Of a stretch of 13,666 nt of DNA, positions 8,075 to 13,666 are shown piece after piece. Each line of letters starts with the position of its first letter. Position 1 is the first letter of the stretch. The notes under the pieces were generated by a model. It was not told the DNA's origin and searched no databases. It saw only the letters and a list, made by a program, of their open reading frames with translations. The DNA lies in NCBI GenBank assembly GCA_028696755.1, contig JAQVGK010000029.1, positions 1 through 13,666 of the forward strand, given 5' to 3'. The translations under genes were made by a program, and so were the position numbers. This DNA comes from Bacteroidales bacterium (GTDB taxonomy: Bacteria > Bacteroidota > Bacteroidia > Bacteroidales > ML635J-15).

Positions 8075-8421
8075 GATTCAATATTTTTATAATTCATATC
8101 ATTTAAGAATATTCTCATGTTGTAGATCACGGCTCGAGTATTAACACCTCTTGGGCAAACCAATTTGCATTTGCCGCAAAGCATGCATTTGTCGAGTTCG
8201 GCTGCTAGTCCTTCGAACTGACCACGTCGAAACATTAGATGGCAATTACGAAAGTTGAAATCGATATGATTTGAGGCAGAACATGTTGCCGAGCATGCGC
8301 CACACATTAGGCATCTTTTTGCCGACGGAACTTTAGTGGTAAGTTTTGTAAATTCGTTAGTGTTTGCCGTATCTAGGTCGATAACACGTGGTTTCGATAT
8401 TTTAAAACCCCAATTTTTCAT
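8071..8421 (-). CDS. hdrC2: Small HdrC-like two-cluster ferredoxin subunit
   Basis: The 116-residue protein has two CX2CX2CX3C motifs (C37, C40, C43, C47 and C79, C82, C85, C89), each expected to hold a [4Fe-4S] cluster. RCLMCGAC and LCGKCKLVCPRG match HdrC-type subunits, although the protein is shorter than typical HdrC. It should carry electrons between the HdrA-like flavoprotein and the CCG domains of the membrane subunit encoded next. Its start codon shares one base with the hdrA stop (TAATG junction), and its own stop overlaps the next ATG by 4 bp. This arrangement usually means translational coupling and subunits of one complex. The suffix 2 only marks it as the second HdrC in this cluster. 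Confidence 0.88.
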   Translation of the reverse strand: MKNWGFKISKPRVIDLDTANTNEFTKLTTKVPSAKRCLMCGACSATCSASNHIDFNFRNCHLMFRRGQFEGLAAELDKCMLCGKCKLVCPRGVNTRAVIYNMRIFLNDMNYKNIES

Positions 8422-9443
8422 TAGTTATTATTTAGATATTGACAAATTTGAATTGCTGCTGCACGTGCATCTGCAACGGTTTCGGGTAATGTTAGAGGTC
8501 GTTTGCAAGTGCCAGCCAAAAATAATCCTTCCTTCTTAGTGAGATTGTCGGAGCCATGCAATCCGAGACTTTTTGCAAATCCATATTCTCCATTAACACC
8601 ATTTTGGCGACTTAATTCAGTCGTAGATTCAGACGATTCTATGCCGACCATTAGAACAAGTATGTCAACAGTCATTTTCATCGGCAAACCTGTAAGCGTA
8701 TCTTCTGATTTAATCTGTATTCGTTTATCTATTGTTGCCGCCGCTTCCGAAATTCTTCCACGGATATAAATTACATTATGAACTTCCTGAGATTTACGAT
8801 ACAGTTCTTCGTAAAACTGACCAGCCATTCTCATGTCCATATAAAAACAATATGCTTCTGAATCGGGATATAATTCTTTAAATTCGGATGCCTGCTTTAC
8901 CGCGTTAATACAACATACTCTTGAACAGTAGTGATTGCCAACTTTTTCGTCGCGACTGCCAACACAATTAAGGAATGCAATTCTTTTTGCAATATTTCCT
9001 TGCTTTGTGAGAATCTGGCCAGATTTATACATTTCCTCAAAGTCAACAGATGTTATTACGTTATCGTAAATCCCATAGCCGAGTTCTTCTTTACGTTTTG
9101 CATCGAATGCATCAAATCCGGTTGCAAGTAGCGCCGCATCAGCCGAATAAAGTTTTTCGTTACCATTTCGGGCAAACCATTTCCCATTTTCGCTATAAAG
9201 TTTGGATATCTCACTTCCAGAAATTATCTCAATATTACCATGGTTAACCTTATCGATAAAGGTTTTTCGTACTTGTGCTGCATCACCAAAATCTGGAAAT
9301 AGCTTTACCCATTTGCGAATATTACCACCAATTTCTTCATCTTTCTCGAATAAAGTTACTTGATGGCCACTAATTGCCAAATTATAAGCAGCTTCCAAAC
9401 CTGCCGGTCCACCTCCAATTATTATCACTTTCTTATTTTCCAT
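8421..9443 (-). CDS. hdrA: HdrA-like FAD/[4Fe-4S] electron-transfer subunit
   Basis: The 340-residue protein opens with the Rossmann FAD motif GGGPAG (10-15) and an acidic strand end, LFEKDEEIGGN. A central segment has C160-VGSRD and C173, C177, C178 in YCSRVCC, the cluster-binding signature of HdrA. It closes with an ATG/AGTCKRP-type FAD-binding region, GLFLAGTC, before a DARAAA helix. It is roughly half the length of methanogen HdrA: the extra ferredoxin domains are missing, so it resembles the compact HdrA of sHdr clusters or QmoA. It would be the flavin hub of the cytoplasmic complex. It overlaps hdrB by 11 bp and hdrC2 by 1 bp. No MvhD, hydrogenase or formate dehydrogenase gene is nearby, so there is no visible partner for classical electron bifurcation. 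The HdrA family is clear; the donor and acceptor are unknown. Confidence 0.9.
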   Translation of the reverse strand: MENKKVIIIGGGPAGLEAAYNLAISGHQVTLFEKDEEIGGNIRKWVKLFPDFGDAAQVRKTFIDKVNHGNIEIISGSEISKLYSENGKWFARNGNEKLYSADAALLATGFDAFDAKRKEELGYGIYDNVITSVDFEEMYKSGQILTKQGNIAKRIAFLNCVGSRDEKVGNHYCSRVCCINAVKQASEFKELYPDSEAYCFYMDMRMAGQFYEELYRKSQEVHNVIYIRGRISEAAATIDKRIQIKSEDTLTGLPMKMTVDILVLMVGIESSESTTELSRQNGVNGEYGFAKSLGLHGSDNLTKKEGLFLAGTCKRPLTLPETVADARAAAIQICQYLNNN

Positions 9444-10506
9444 AATCTACAATAAGATTTTCGGGTTTTTCGGGCTCACCTAGATATTTACCTGATTTGC
9501 CAATAAATTTATCATTTGGATCGTATTCAATTCCTATTTTATCAAGCAATTGCTCTACCTGAACTTGATGAATTTGAAAGCCAAGATCCCATGGGTTATA
9601 GCCTAGAAGCATTCCAGCCATTTCTTCATACGTAAGAACTGGAATTCCCATTTTGTTATCATCATAAGTTGTGCCTTCCATTTCGGCAATTGTATATTGC
9701 CATCTATCCATAAACATAGCACAGCCAGGACAGTTTGCAACTATAAAATCGGGTTTATATGGCTGCATTGATTCGAATTTTTTCTTTGTATTTGCAACAG
9801 AATATCCCCTGTTTGCCATTACAAGATATTGTCTAAATCCAAAACCACAGCAATGTCGGCGCTCTGGATAGTCAACAACTTCTCCGCCCCATTCTTCGAT
9901 CATTCCGGCGAGCACTTGTGGGAATTCTGCCCCACCTACTGCATGTTTGCTGAAAATTTTACCGTAATGACAACCTATATGCTCAACAACTTTTAAAGGT
10001 TTTCCAGTGTGACGATTAACGAGTTGATATTTCATTTTTTCTTTTAGTTCTTTCCGATACTTATATACTATATCGGAAGGATGAGCAATGTTTTCGGGAA
10101 TATCAAATTCTCGGCCTGTTGCTTTACGCAGATATTCTCTGGTTTTTTCAAGTTCTTCAGGAAAGTGATGCCAGGTTTCGACAACTTCGGTAAAAACGCC
10201 AAAGGATGTCACACAAGATGGGACGTAGTTTTTTAGTCCAGCGTCTTTCATTAGAGAAAATAAACGCGCGCACACTGTCATAGTTGTATCAAAAGGCACA
10301 ACATCCGAATGATAACCTATTCCTGTACAAGTATGTTGATTTGGGTCATCAACTATGTTTTTCCCTAACTCCTCTGTTAATATTTTTAGAAAAGTAGTTT
10401 CCGAACCAGGGAAAAAAGATTGACGAATACAACTCCTTTCGTAGAAAAAATTATCTTCAGCAATTTCTTTCTGGTATTGGTTCCAATAATGTTTGTTCTT
10501 TGTCAT
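9433..10506 (-). CDS. hdrB: HdrB-like CCG-domain subunit
   Basis: The 357-residue protein has two CCG modules. The C-terminal one is complete (C179, C219-C220, C259, C262; spacing CX39CCX38CX2C) and should bind one non-cubane [4Fe-4S] cluster. The N-terminal one keeps only C26, C60 and C98: the first Cys of the CC pair reads T59, and the last Cys of the CxxC reads S101. It therefore probably carries no cluster, or an altered one. A C-terminal extension of about 90 residues (WDLGFQIHQVQVEQLLDK) is longer than usual for HdrB. In Hdr complexes this subunit holds the disulfide/thiol active site. It starts 5 bp after hdrC and runs 11 bp into hdrA, which marks a tight operon. The subunit call is strong; the reaction is not determined. 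Confidence 0.89.
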   Translation of the reverse strand: MTKNKHYWNQYQKEIAEDNFFYERSCIRQSFFPGSETTFLKILTEELGKNIVDDPNQHTCTGIGYHSDVVPFDTTMTVCARLFSLMKDAGLKNYVPSCVTSFGVFTEVVETWHHFPEELEKTREYLRKATGREFDIPENIAHPSDIVYKYRKELKEKMKYQLVNRHTGKPLKVVEHIGCHYGKIFSKHAVGGAEFPQVLAGMIEEWGGEVVDYPERRHCCGFGFRQYLVMANRGYSVANTKKKFESMQPYKPDFIVANCPGCAMFMDRWQYTIAEMEGTTYDDNKMGIPVLTYEEMAGMLLGYNPWDLGFQIHQVQVEQLLDKIGIEYDPNDKFIGKSGKYLGEPEKPENLIVDYGK

Positions 10507-10511
10507 GTTAC

Positions 10512-11222
10512 TTATTTTTGATGATTATTGGAATTTTCGAGGTAAGTGTGGAAAAAATATTCGTTATTTATTCCTGTTTCATCAGTCTTGTTTTTTAATT
10601 CGGTGGCTTTTTCTGATGAAAACTTCTCAATGTCATTATATAATTCTGTGCCACCAGTTACATCGAATATCTTTTTAACTTCGTCAAGGTTTTTCTGGTC
10701 AATAACTCGTAATGCACCAGGACCATACTTGTTGTAATTGCCTCCCATGCGATCGGCTAATTCTTCTGCATTCTCGAAATACCATTTCCACACAGGACCT
10801 TGCTCGGGATGTAGTTTAGGATGTACATGATCAACGTGCACGCAGTAACCAATGTTTAATATGTTATCTCCTACGGTTCTTTTAATAGCAAATTGCTGAC
10901 GTCCCTTTTCGCTGTGTACAAACAAACCAAGTTCCTGAGAGTAACGACGTAAAACTGAGATTATCATTGCGGGAACATTCCCACGAGGGCATCTTGCTTT
11001 GCACGACATGCATTGTCCGCAGTACCACAGAGTTTCACTTTTTAATAATTCTTCAATTTTTTCATCATCGCGTGTTTGCACCAGATTGCATATTTGTCGT
11101 GGGTCATATTTGTAGAATTCAGCAGCCGGACATATTGCGGTGCAAACTCCACAGTTCATACAGGCTGTTAATCCTTCGCGAAATCTTACATCCTGCATTA
11201 ATAAATCGTAATAACCTGTCAT
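10512..11222 (-). CDS. hdrC: HdrC-like iron-sulfur subunit, first gene of the Hdr-like operon
   Basis: The 236-residue protein has two CX2CX2CX3C motifs in its N-terminal third (C21, C24, C27, C31 in CMNCGVCTAICP; C68, C71, C74, C78 in CGQCMSCKARCPRG). DPRQICNLVQ between them is a typical HdrC helix. The second half is not a standard ferredoxin domain. It holds a His-rich stretch (HVDHVHPKLHPE, about 129-140) and aromatic residues (PVWKWYFEN), and may be the docking surface for HdrB. It is the promoter-proximal gene of a run of at least five subunit genes, and possibly of capB and capA too. The ATG at 11220-11222 is preceded by a candidate Bacteroidota promoter. Subunit type is confident; the function of the C-terminal half is unknown. 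Confidence 0.89.
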   Translation of the reverse strand: MTGYYDLLMQDVRFREGLTACMNCGVCTAICPAAEFYKYDPRQICNLVQTRDDEKIEELLKSETLWYCGQCMSCKARCPRGNVPAMIISVLRRYSQELGLFVHSEKGRQQFAIKRTVGDNILNIGYCVHVDHVHPKLHPEQGPVWKWYFENAEELADRMGGNYNKYGPGALRVIDQKNLDEVKKIFDVTGGTELYNDIEKFSSEKATELKNKTDETGINNEYFFHTYLENSNNHQK

Positions 11223-11240
11223 GCTTAAATTTTGTTTCTA

Positions 11241-11248
11241 CAAAATTA
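11241..11248 (-). promoter_or_regulatory. Candidate -7 box for the hdr operon
   Basis: On the minus strand this reads TAATTTTG, an exact match to the Bacteroidota -7 consensus TAnnTTTG, ending 18 bases before the hdrC ATG. Transcription would then start only about a dozen bases before the ATG. No good TTTG lies at the usual -33 distance, so the call is tentative. Confidence 0.4.
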
Positions 11249-11276
11249 AACTCTATTGATAAGGTGTTACAGACTG

Positions 11277-11291
11277 AAAATACTGTATTTT
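11277..11291. promoter_or_regulatory. Palindrome upstream of the hdr promoter, possible operator
   Basis: Two perfect 7-base arms, AAAATAC and GTATTTT, flank a single T. The site lies about 29 bp upstream of the -7 box, where an activator for the hdr/cap transcript could bind. No regulator gene is adjacent. AT-rich DNA yields such sites by chance fairly often. Confidence 0.35.
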
Positions 11292-11398
11292 GACTAGTAT
11301 AACTACATTAGTAAAATAGGTATTTATACTTAGGGCGATGAGGTTTATTTATAATTGAAATGCTTTGCATGAGTAAATCTGACTAAAAAAGTAAACAT

Positions 11399-11430
11399 GT
11401 GTCCACAAATTTGGCTAAATTTGTGGACAC
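11399..11430. repeat. Perfect 14-bp inverted repeat upstream of the DUF4143 ATPase
   Basis: GTGTCCACAAATTT at 11399-11412 and AAATTTGTGGACAC at 11417-11430 are exact reverse complements around GGCT. The right arm is part of the 32-bp tandem repeat. There is no U-run and no upstream gene on this strand, so a protein-binding site is more likely than a terminator. Confidence 0.8.
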
Positions 11431-11492
11431 TGGTAAATAAATTTAGCTAAATTTGTGGACATTGGTAAATAAATTTAGCTAAATTTGTGGAC
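11407..11492. repeat. 32-bp tandem repeat, 2.7 copies
   Basis: Three units start at 11407, 11439 and 11471, the last cut at 22 bases. Units 2 and 3 begin with the self-complementary 16-mer AAATTTAGCTAAATTT, followed by GTGGAC; unit 1 has one change (GGCT for AGCT). Units 1 and 2 differ at two positions. The repeats are contiguous, with no spacers, so this is not a CRISPR array. Each unit contains TAAATTTG, a -7-like octamer. The array runs into the ATPase promoter and looks like a set of operator sites. Confidence 0.85.
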
Positions 11493-11516
11493 TGACTGTT
11501 AAAATTGTTAAATTTG
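11484..11516 (+). promoter_or_regulatory. Probable promoter of the DUF4143 ATPase gene
   Basis: TTTG at 11484-11487, supplied by the third repeat unit, and TAAATTTG at 11509-11516 are 21 bp apart, fitting the Bacteroidota -33/-7 arrangement. The predicted start of transcription falls about a dozen bases before the ATG at 11536. Anything bound to the repeats would cover the -33 element, which suggests repression or autoregulation. Confidence 0.5.
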
Positions 11517-11535
11517 TAGAAAACTAATTTTGGTT

Positions 11536-12660
11536 ATGATTGAAAGAAAAATTAAGACTGATTTATTGAGAAATTTGAATCCTGGAAACGTAACGATATT
11601 ATTTGGGGCTAGGAGAACTGGCAAGACTTTTTTAATGAATCGAATAGTTGAATCAATAGAAGATAAAAAAGCGTTAGTTTTAAATGGCGAGGATTTTGAA
11701 GTTATGACTGTTCTTGCATCTGGGAAACAGGCTGTGCTGAAAAGTCTCGTAGCAAATTATGATTATCTATTTATAGATGAAGCTCAAAATATTCCTGATA
11801 TTGGGAGGAATTTAAAATTGCTTGTCGATTCAGTTCAAAATTTATCTGTATTTGCAACTGGTTCGGCTTCTTTCGATCTCCGAAATAAAGTTGGAGCTCC
11901 ATTAACTGGGCGTTCTAGGTTCTTTCATCTTTATCCATTTTCCATTTCCGAAACATCTGAAAATTATATTACCGTACTTCAACAATTACCAATAAATTTA
12001 ATTTACGGCAGCTACCCACAGGTTTTTTTGGAAGAAAATGTTGTTGAAAAAAGACATATTCTCGAGAATTTGAAAAACGGATATTTATTAAAGGATGTTC
12101 TTCTTTTGGATAATCTGAAAGACAGTATGTTTGTGATGGATTTATTGAAGTTGGTAGCATTTCAAATTGGCAATGATGTGTCGTATAATGAGTTGGCAAA
12201 ATCGTTAAGTACAACAGTGAAGACGGTAAAGCGATATCTTGAGATTCTTGAAAAGGCTTTTATTATTTTTAGCTTAAGCGGATTTAGTCGTAATTTGAGA
12301 AAGGAGATTTCTAAAACTCCGCGGTTTTATTTTTGGGATAATGGTATTAGAAATGCTGTAATCTCAAATTTTAATTCTCCTGAAACTAGGTCTGATATGG
12401 GCAAACTATGGGAGAATTATTGTATTTCTGAGAGAATAAAGAAACAGCGGTACAATCACTCATTTTCAAATTTCTATTTTTGGAGAACATACGATCAGCA
12501 AGAAATTGACTTGATCGAGGAGTTAGATGGACAGATTTTTGCCTACGAATTCAAATGGGGAGACAAAACTGCAAAAATCCCATCAGGTTTTATTAATAGT
12601 TATCCTGATTCGGAGTTTACTGTTGTGAATAAACTTAATATGTTTGAGTTTCTTAGATGA
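11536..12660 (+). CDS. AAA+ ATPase with DUF4143 and nuclease-like C-terminal domain
   Basis: The ATG at 11536 gives 374 residues; a TTG two codons earlier overlaps a -7-like sequence and is less likely. Walker A GARRTGKT is at 24-31, Walker B FIDEAQN at 79-85, and sensor TGSASF at 108-113, followed by LTGRSRFF. A winged-helix segment spans about 215-243 (SYNELAKSLSTTVKTVKRYL), and FYFWDNGIRN follows as a DUF4143 hallmark. The C-terminal domain shows a restriction-endonuclease-like set, E323-I-D325 and E338-F-K340 in AYEFKW. Unlike in the ATPase at the left edge, the D and ExK positions are intact, so nuclease activity is possible. The family is common and often multicopy in Bacteroidota, and its role is not established; defence, conflict or regulatory roles have been suggested. 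It converges on the T9SS gene with a 7-bp gap. Confidence 0.9.
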   Translation: MIERKIKTDLLRNLNPGNVTILFGARRTGKTFLMNRIVESIEDKKALVLNGEDFEVMTVLASGKQAVLKSLVANYDYLFIDEAQNIPDIGRNLKLLVDSVQNLSVFATGSASFDLRNKVGAPLTGRSRFFHLYPFSISETSENYITVLQQLPINLIYGSYPQVFLEENVVEKRHILENLKNGYLLKDVLLLDNLKDSMFVMDLLKLVAFQIGNDVSYNELAKSLSTTVKTVKRYLEILEKAFIIFSLSGFSRNLRKEISKTPRFYFWDNGIRNAVISNFNSPETRSDMGKLWENYCISERIKKQRYNHSFSNFYFWRTYDQQEIDLIEELDGQIFAYEFKWGDKTAKIPSGFINSYPDSEFTVVNKLNMFEFLR

Positions 12661-12667
12661 TTAGTTT

Positions 12668-13462
12668 TTATTTCGCAATAACTATTCTCTGCACAGAGAC
12701 CTGACTATCGGTTTGTACCCGAATAAAATATGTGCCGCCATCCATATCTTCAATGTTGATATCGATTGGTGTTCCAGGTACTCCTCGAGCTTTTCCTCCT
12801 TGATAAACAATGTCGGACTTATTACTTATCATTTTTATGCTTTCAACATTTACTGGTTCGTTGAATTTAATGCTGATTAAATCGTCGGCAGGATTTGGAT
12901 ACGCATCGAATACTGTTGCTGAATTTTGTTGAGTACTGGAGATTCTACTTGATACTGAGTATGTAAAGTATGCTTTATAATTTTGAGTTGCATTGTTGTG
13001 GTAAAGTATTGTGTTTGTTCCGTCTTCGGCTTGAAAATATACTTCGATAACGTAGTTGCCGGGAGTTATTCCATCAAGAATGTTTAGATTGGTTTCTTCA
13101 GGACTATCATTCCACCAAAGTTGGTGCGTCCAATCTTCAACCCATTCGGAGTGCCAAGGAAGATTTGCATTAATAAATTCTCCTGGCGTATCTCCTACTT
13201 TGTAAATTCGGTAATACATGTCGGCATCAATAATGTCTCCATCTAATGTTTTTGCTACGAAAAGTTGACCAGATTTTAGATAAAGTTGACTAGTTTCATT
13301 TAGATTGCCAAAATTATGATTGTTAAAATCATTGTCGGTGTAAAAAATATCTTCTGCTCCACCTTCCCAAATGGCAATTGTAGCATAGTTTATCATTACA
13401 TTTTGAGCAAGTAAAAACAAGCTTTGTAACAAAACGACCAAGAGTATAGATAATTTTTTCAT
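12668..13462 (-). CDS. Secreted protein with T9SS type A sorting domain
   Basis: The 264-residue protein starts at the ATG 13460-13462. A TTG nine codons upstream lies inside the -7 box and is rejected. MKKLSILLVVLLQSLFLLAQ is a signal peptide with cleavage near residues 19-20. The body (about 25-170) is beta-rich and aromatic, with WHSEWVEDWTHQLWWND and PGNYVIEVYF, resembling an Ig-like fold. It matches no family that I can name. The end (from about residue 188) is the type A C-terminal sorting domain: YPNPADDLISIKF, then GGTYFIRVQ and a final VQRIVIAK. T9SS cargo is exported through the Sec system and the outer-membrane T9SS, then secreted or anchored through A-LPS. It has no evident link to the Hdr or cap genes. 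The ligand or activity is unknown. Confidence 0.88.
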   Translation of the reverse strand: MKKLSILLVVLLQSLFLLAQNVMINYATIAIWEGGAEDIFYTDNDFNNHNFGNLNETSQLYLKSGQLFVAKTLDGDIIDADMYYRIYKVGDTPGEFINANLPWHSEWVEDWTHQLWWNDSPEETNLNILDGITPGNYVIEVYFQAEDGTNTILYHNNATQNYKAYFTYSVSSRISSTQQNSATVFDAYPNPADDLISIKFNEPVNVESIKMISNKSDIVYQGGKARGVPGTPIDINIEDMDGGTYFIRVQTDSQVSVQRIVIAK

Positions 13463-13486
13463 TTTCGGTTGATTTCTGACACTTTG

Positions 13487-13494
13487 CAAATATA
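13487..13494 (-). promoter_or_regulatory. Candidate -7 box for the T9SS protein gene
   Basis: On the minus strand this reads TATATTTG, an exact TAnnTTTG match that ends 24 bases before the ATG. The -33 TTTG is not evident. It lies within 60 bp of the end of the IS30 transposase gene, so the promoter may lie in, or next to, the terminal region of that element. Confidence 0.45.
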
Positions 13495-13548
13495 CGAAAT
13501 AAATATTATACAGTAAATTAAATTATTAACAAAAATTGAAACGTACAT

Positions 13549-13666
13549 TCAACAAGCAAATGCAACTTTATTGTTAACAAAATTATAAAATATATTTTTA
13601 GGGCAATCATAATTTAGATTTTTTCTAGGTCTTCTATTGATTTTATACTGTATTTCAGTGATATCA
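13549..13666 (-). pseudogene. IS30-family transposase, C-terminal 38 codons (cut by window edge)
   Basis: The minus-strand frame is open from the right edge (first full codon 13663-13665) to a TGA at 13549-13551. It encodes INRRPRKNLNY, then PKNIFY and a final NNKVAFAC. The N-RPRK-L...P...F...VA pattern is the C-terminus of IS30-family DDE transposases, with the catalytic DDE residues outside the window. Whether the full gene is intact cannot be seen, so the pseudogene label is only a placeholder for a partial CDS. The left terminal inverted repeat of the element should lie between about 13490 and 13548, but I could not define it without the other end. Confidence 0.75.

Larger units (their letters stand above)
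11223..11535. other. Divergent intergenic region between hdrC and the DUF4143 ATPase
   Basis: These 313 bp separate two outward-facing genes and hold all the regulatory-looking DNA between them. The hdrC side has a -7 box at 11241-11248 and a 15-bp palindrome at 11277-11291. The ATPase side has a 14-bp-arm palindrome at 11399-11430, a 32-bp tandem repeat at 11407-11492 and a promoter at 11484-11516. The middle (about 11300-11398) is AT-rich, with no ORF or structure that I recognise. Confidence 0.75.

Noticed and set aside
10967..11293. Plus-strand ORF across the start of hdrC
   Set aside because: It is the antisense of the HdrC cysteine motifs and has no recognisable domain. Other plus-strand ORFs of 60-90 codons opposite the hdr and cap genes were dropped for the same reason.
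11399..11500. CRISPR array
   Set aside because: The 32-bp units are directly contiguous with no spacers, and no cas gene is present.
13463..13489. TTG start nine codons upstream of the T9SS protein ATG
   Set aside because: It overlaps the TATATTTG promoter box and would put a polar stretch ahead of a standard MKK signal peptide.

Overview
The window is low-GC DNA from a member of the Bacteroidota, most likely an anaerobic Bacteroidales/Marinilabiliales-type organism. Four things point there: a secreted protein with a type IX secretion (T9SS) C-terminal sorting domain, TAnnTTTG-type -7 promoter boxes, an almost complete lack of Shine-Dalgarno sequences, and genes for sulfonolipid (capnine) synthesis, a lipid class known from this phylum.

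Layout. Positions 3-947 (+) hold the 3' part of an AAA+/DUF4143 ATPase gene cut by the window edge. From 11222 down to 972 runs a block of minus-strand genes. Read in the direction of transcription, it starts with five tightly packed or overlapping genes for a heterodisulfide-reductase-like (Hdr) iron-sulfur complex: HdrC, HdrB, HdrA, a second small HdrC, and a membrane protein fusing a NarI/HdrE-like domain to an HdrD-like domain. Twenty-nine bases later comes capB (alpha-oxoamine synthase, probable cysteate fatty acyltransferase), then capA (threonine-synthase-like, probable cysteate synthase). A four-helix-bundle gene boxed by inverted GCATGGGGCATGGA repeats follows, then a short-chain dehydrogenase (candidate capC) and a protein with two VOC domains. 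On the right, a second DUF4143 ATPase (+, 11536-12660) is preceded by a 32-bp tandem repeat carrying a palindrome and a probable promoter. A T9SS cargo protein (-, 12668-13462) converges on it. The right edge (13549-13666, -) holds the last 38 codons of an IS30-family transposase.

How the genes could work together. CapA would make cysteate from O-phosphoserine and sulfite. CapB would condense cysteate with an acyl thioester, releasing CO2 and giving 3-dehydrocapnine, and the SDR would reduce this to capnine. The Hdr-like set (C-B-A-C-B/D order, quinone-reactive membrane anchor) resembles the sulfur-oxidising sHdr clusters (C1-B1-A-hyp-C2-B2), whose product is sulfite, the substrate CapA needs. 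A membrane Hdr complex that supplies sulfite for sulfonolipid synthesis is therefore the most interesting hypothesis here. It rests on gene order and domain content only. The Hdr complex could equally be a general thiol/disulfide-to-quinone enzyme that happens to sit upstream.
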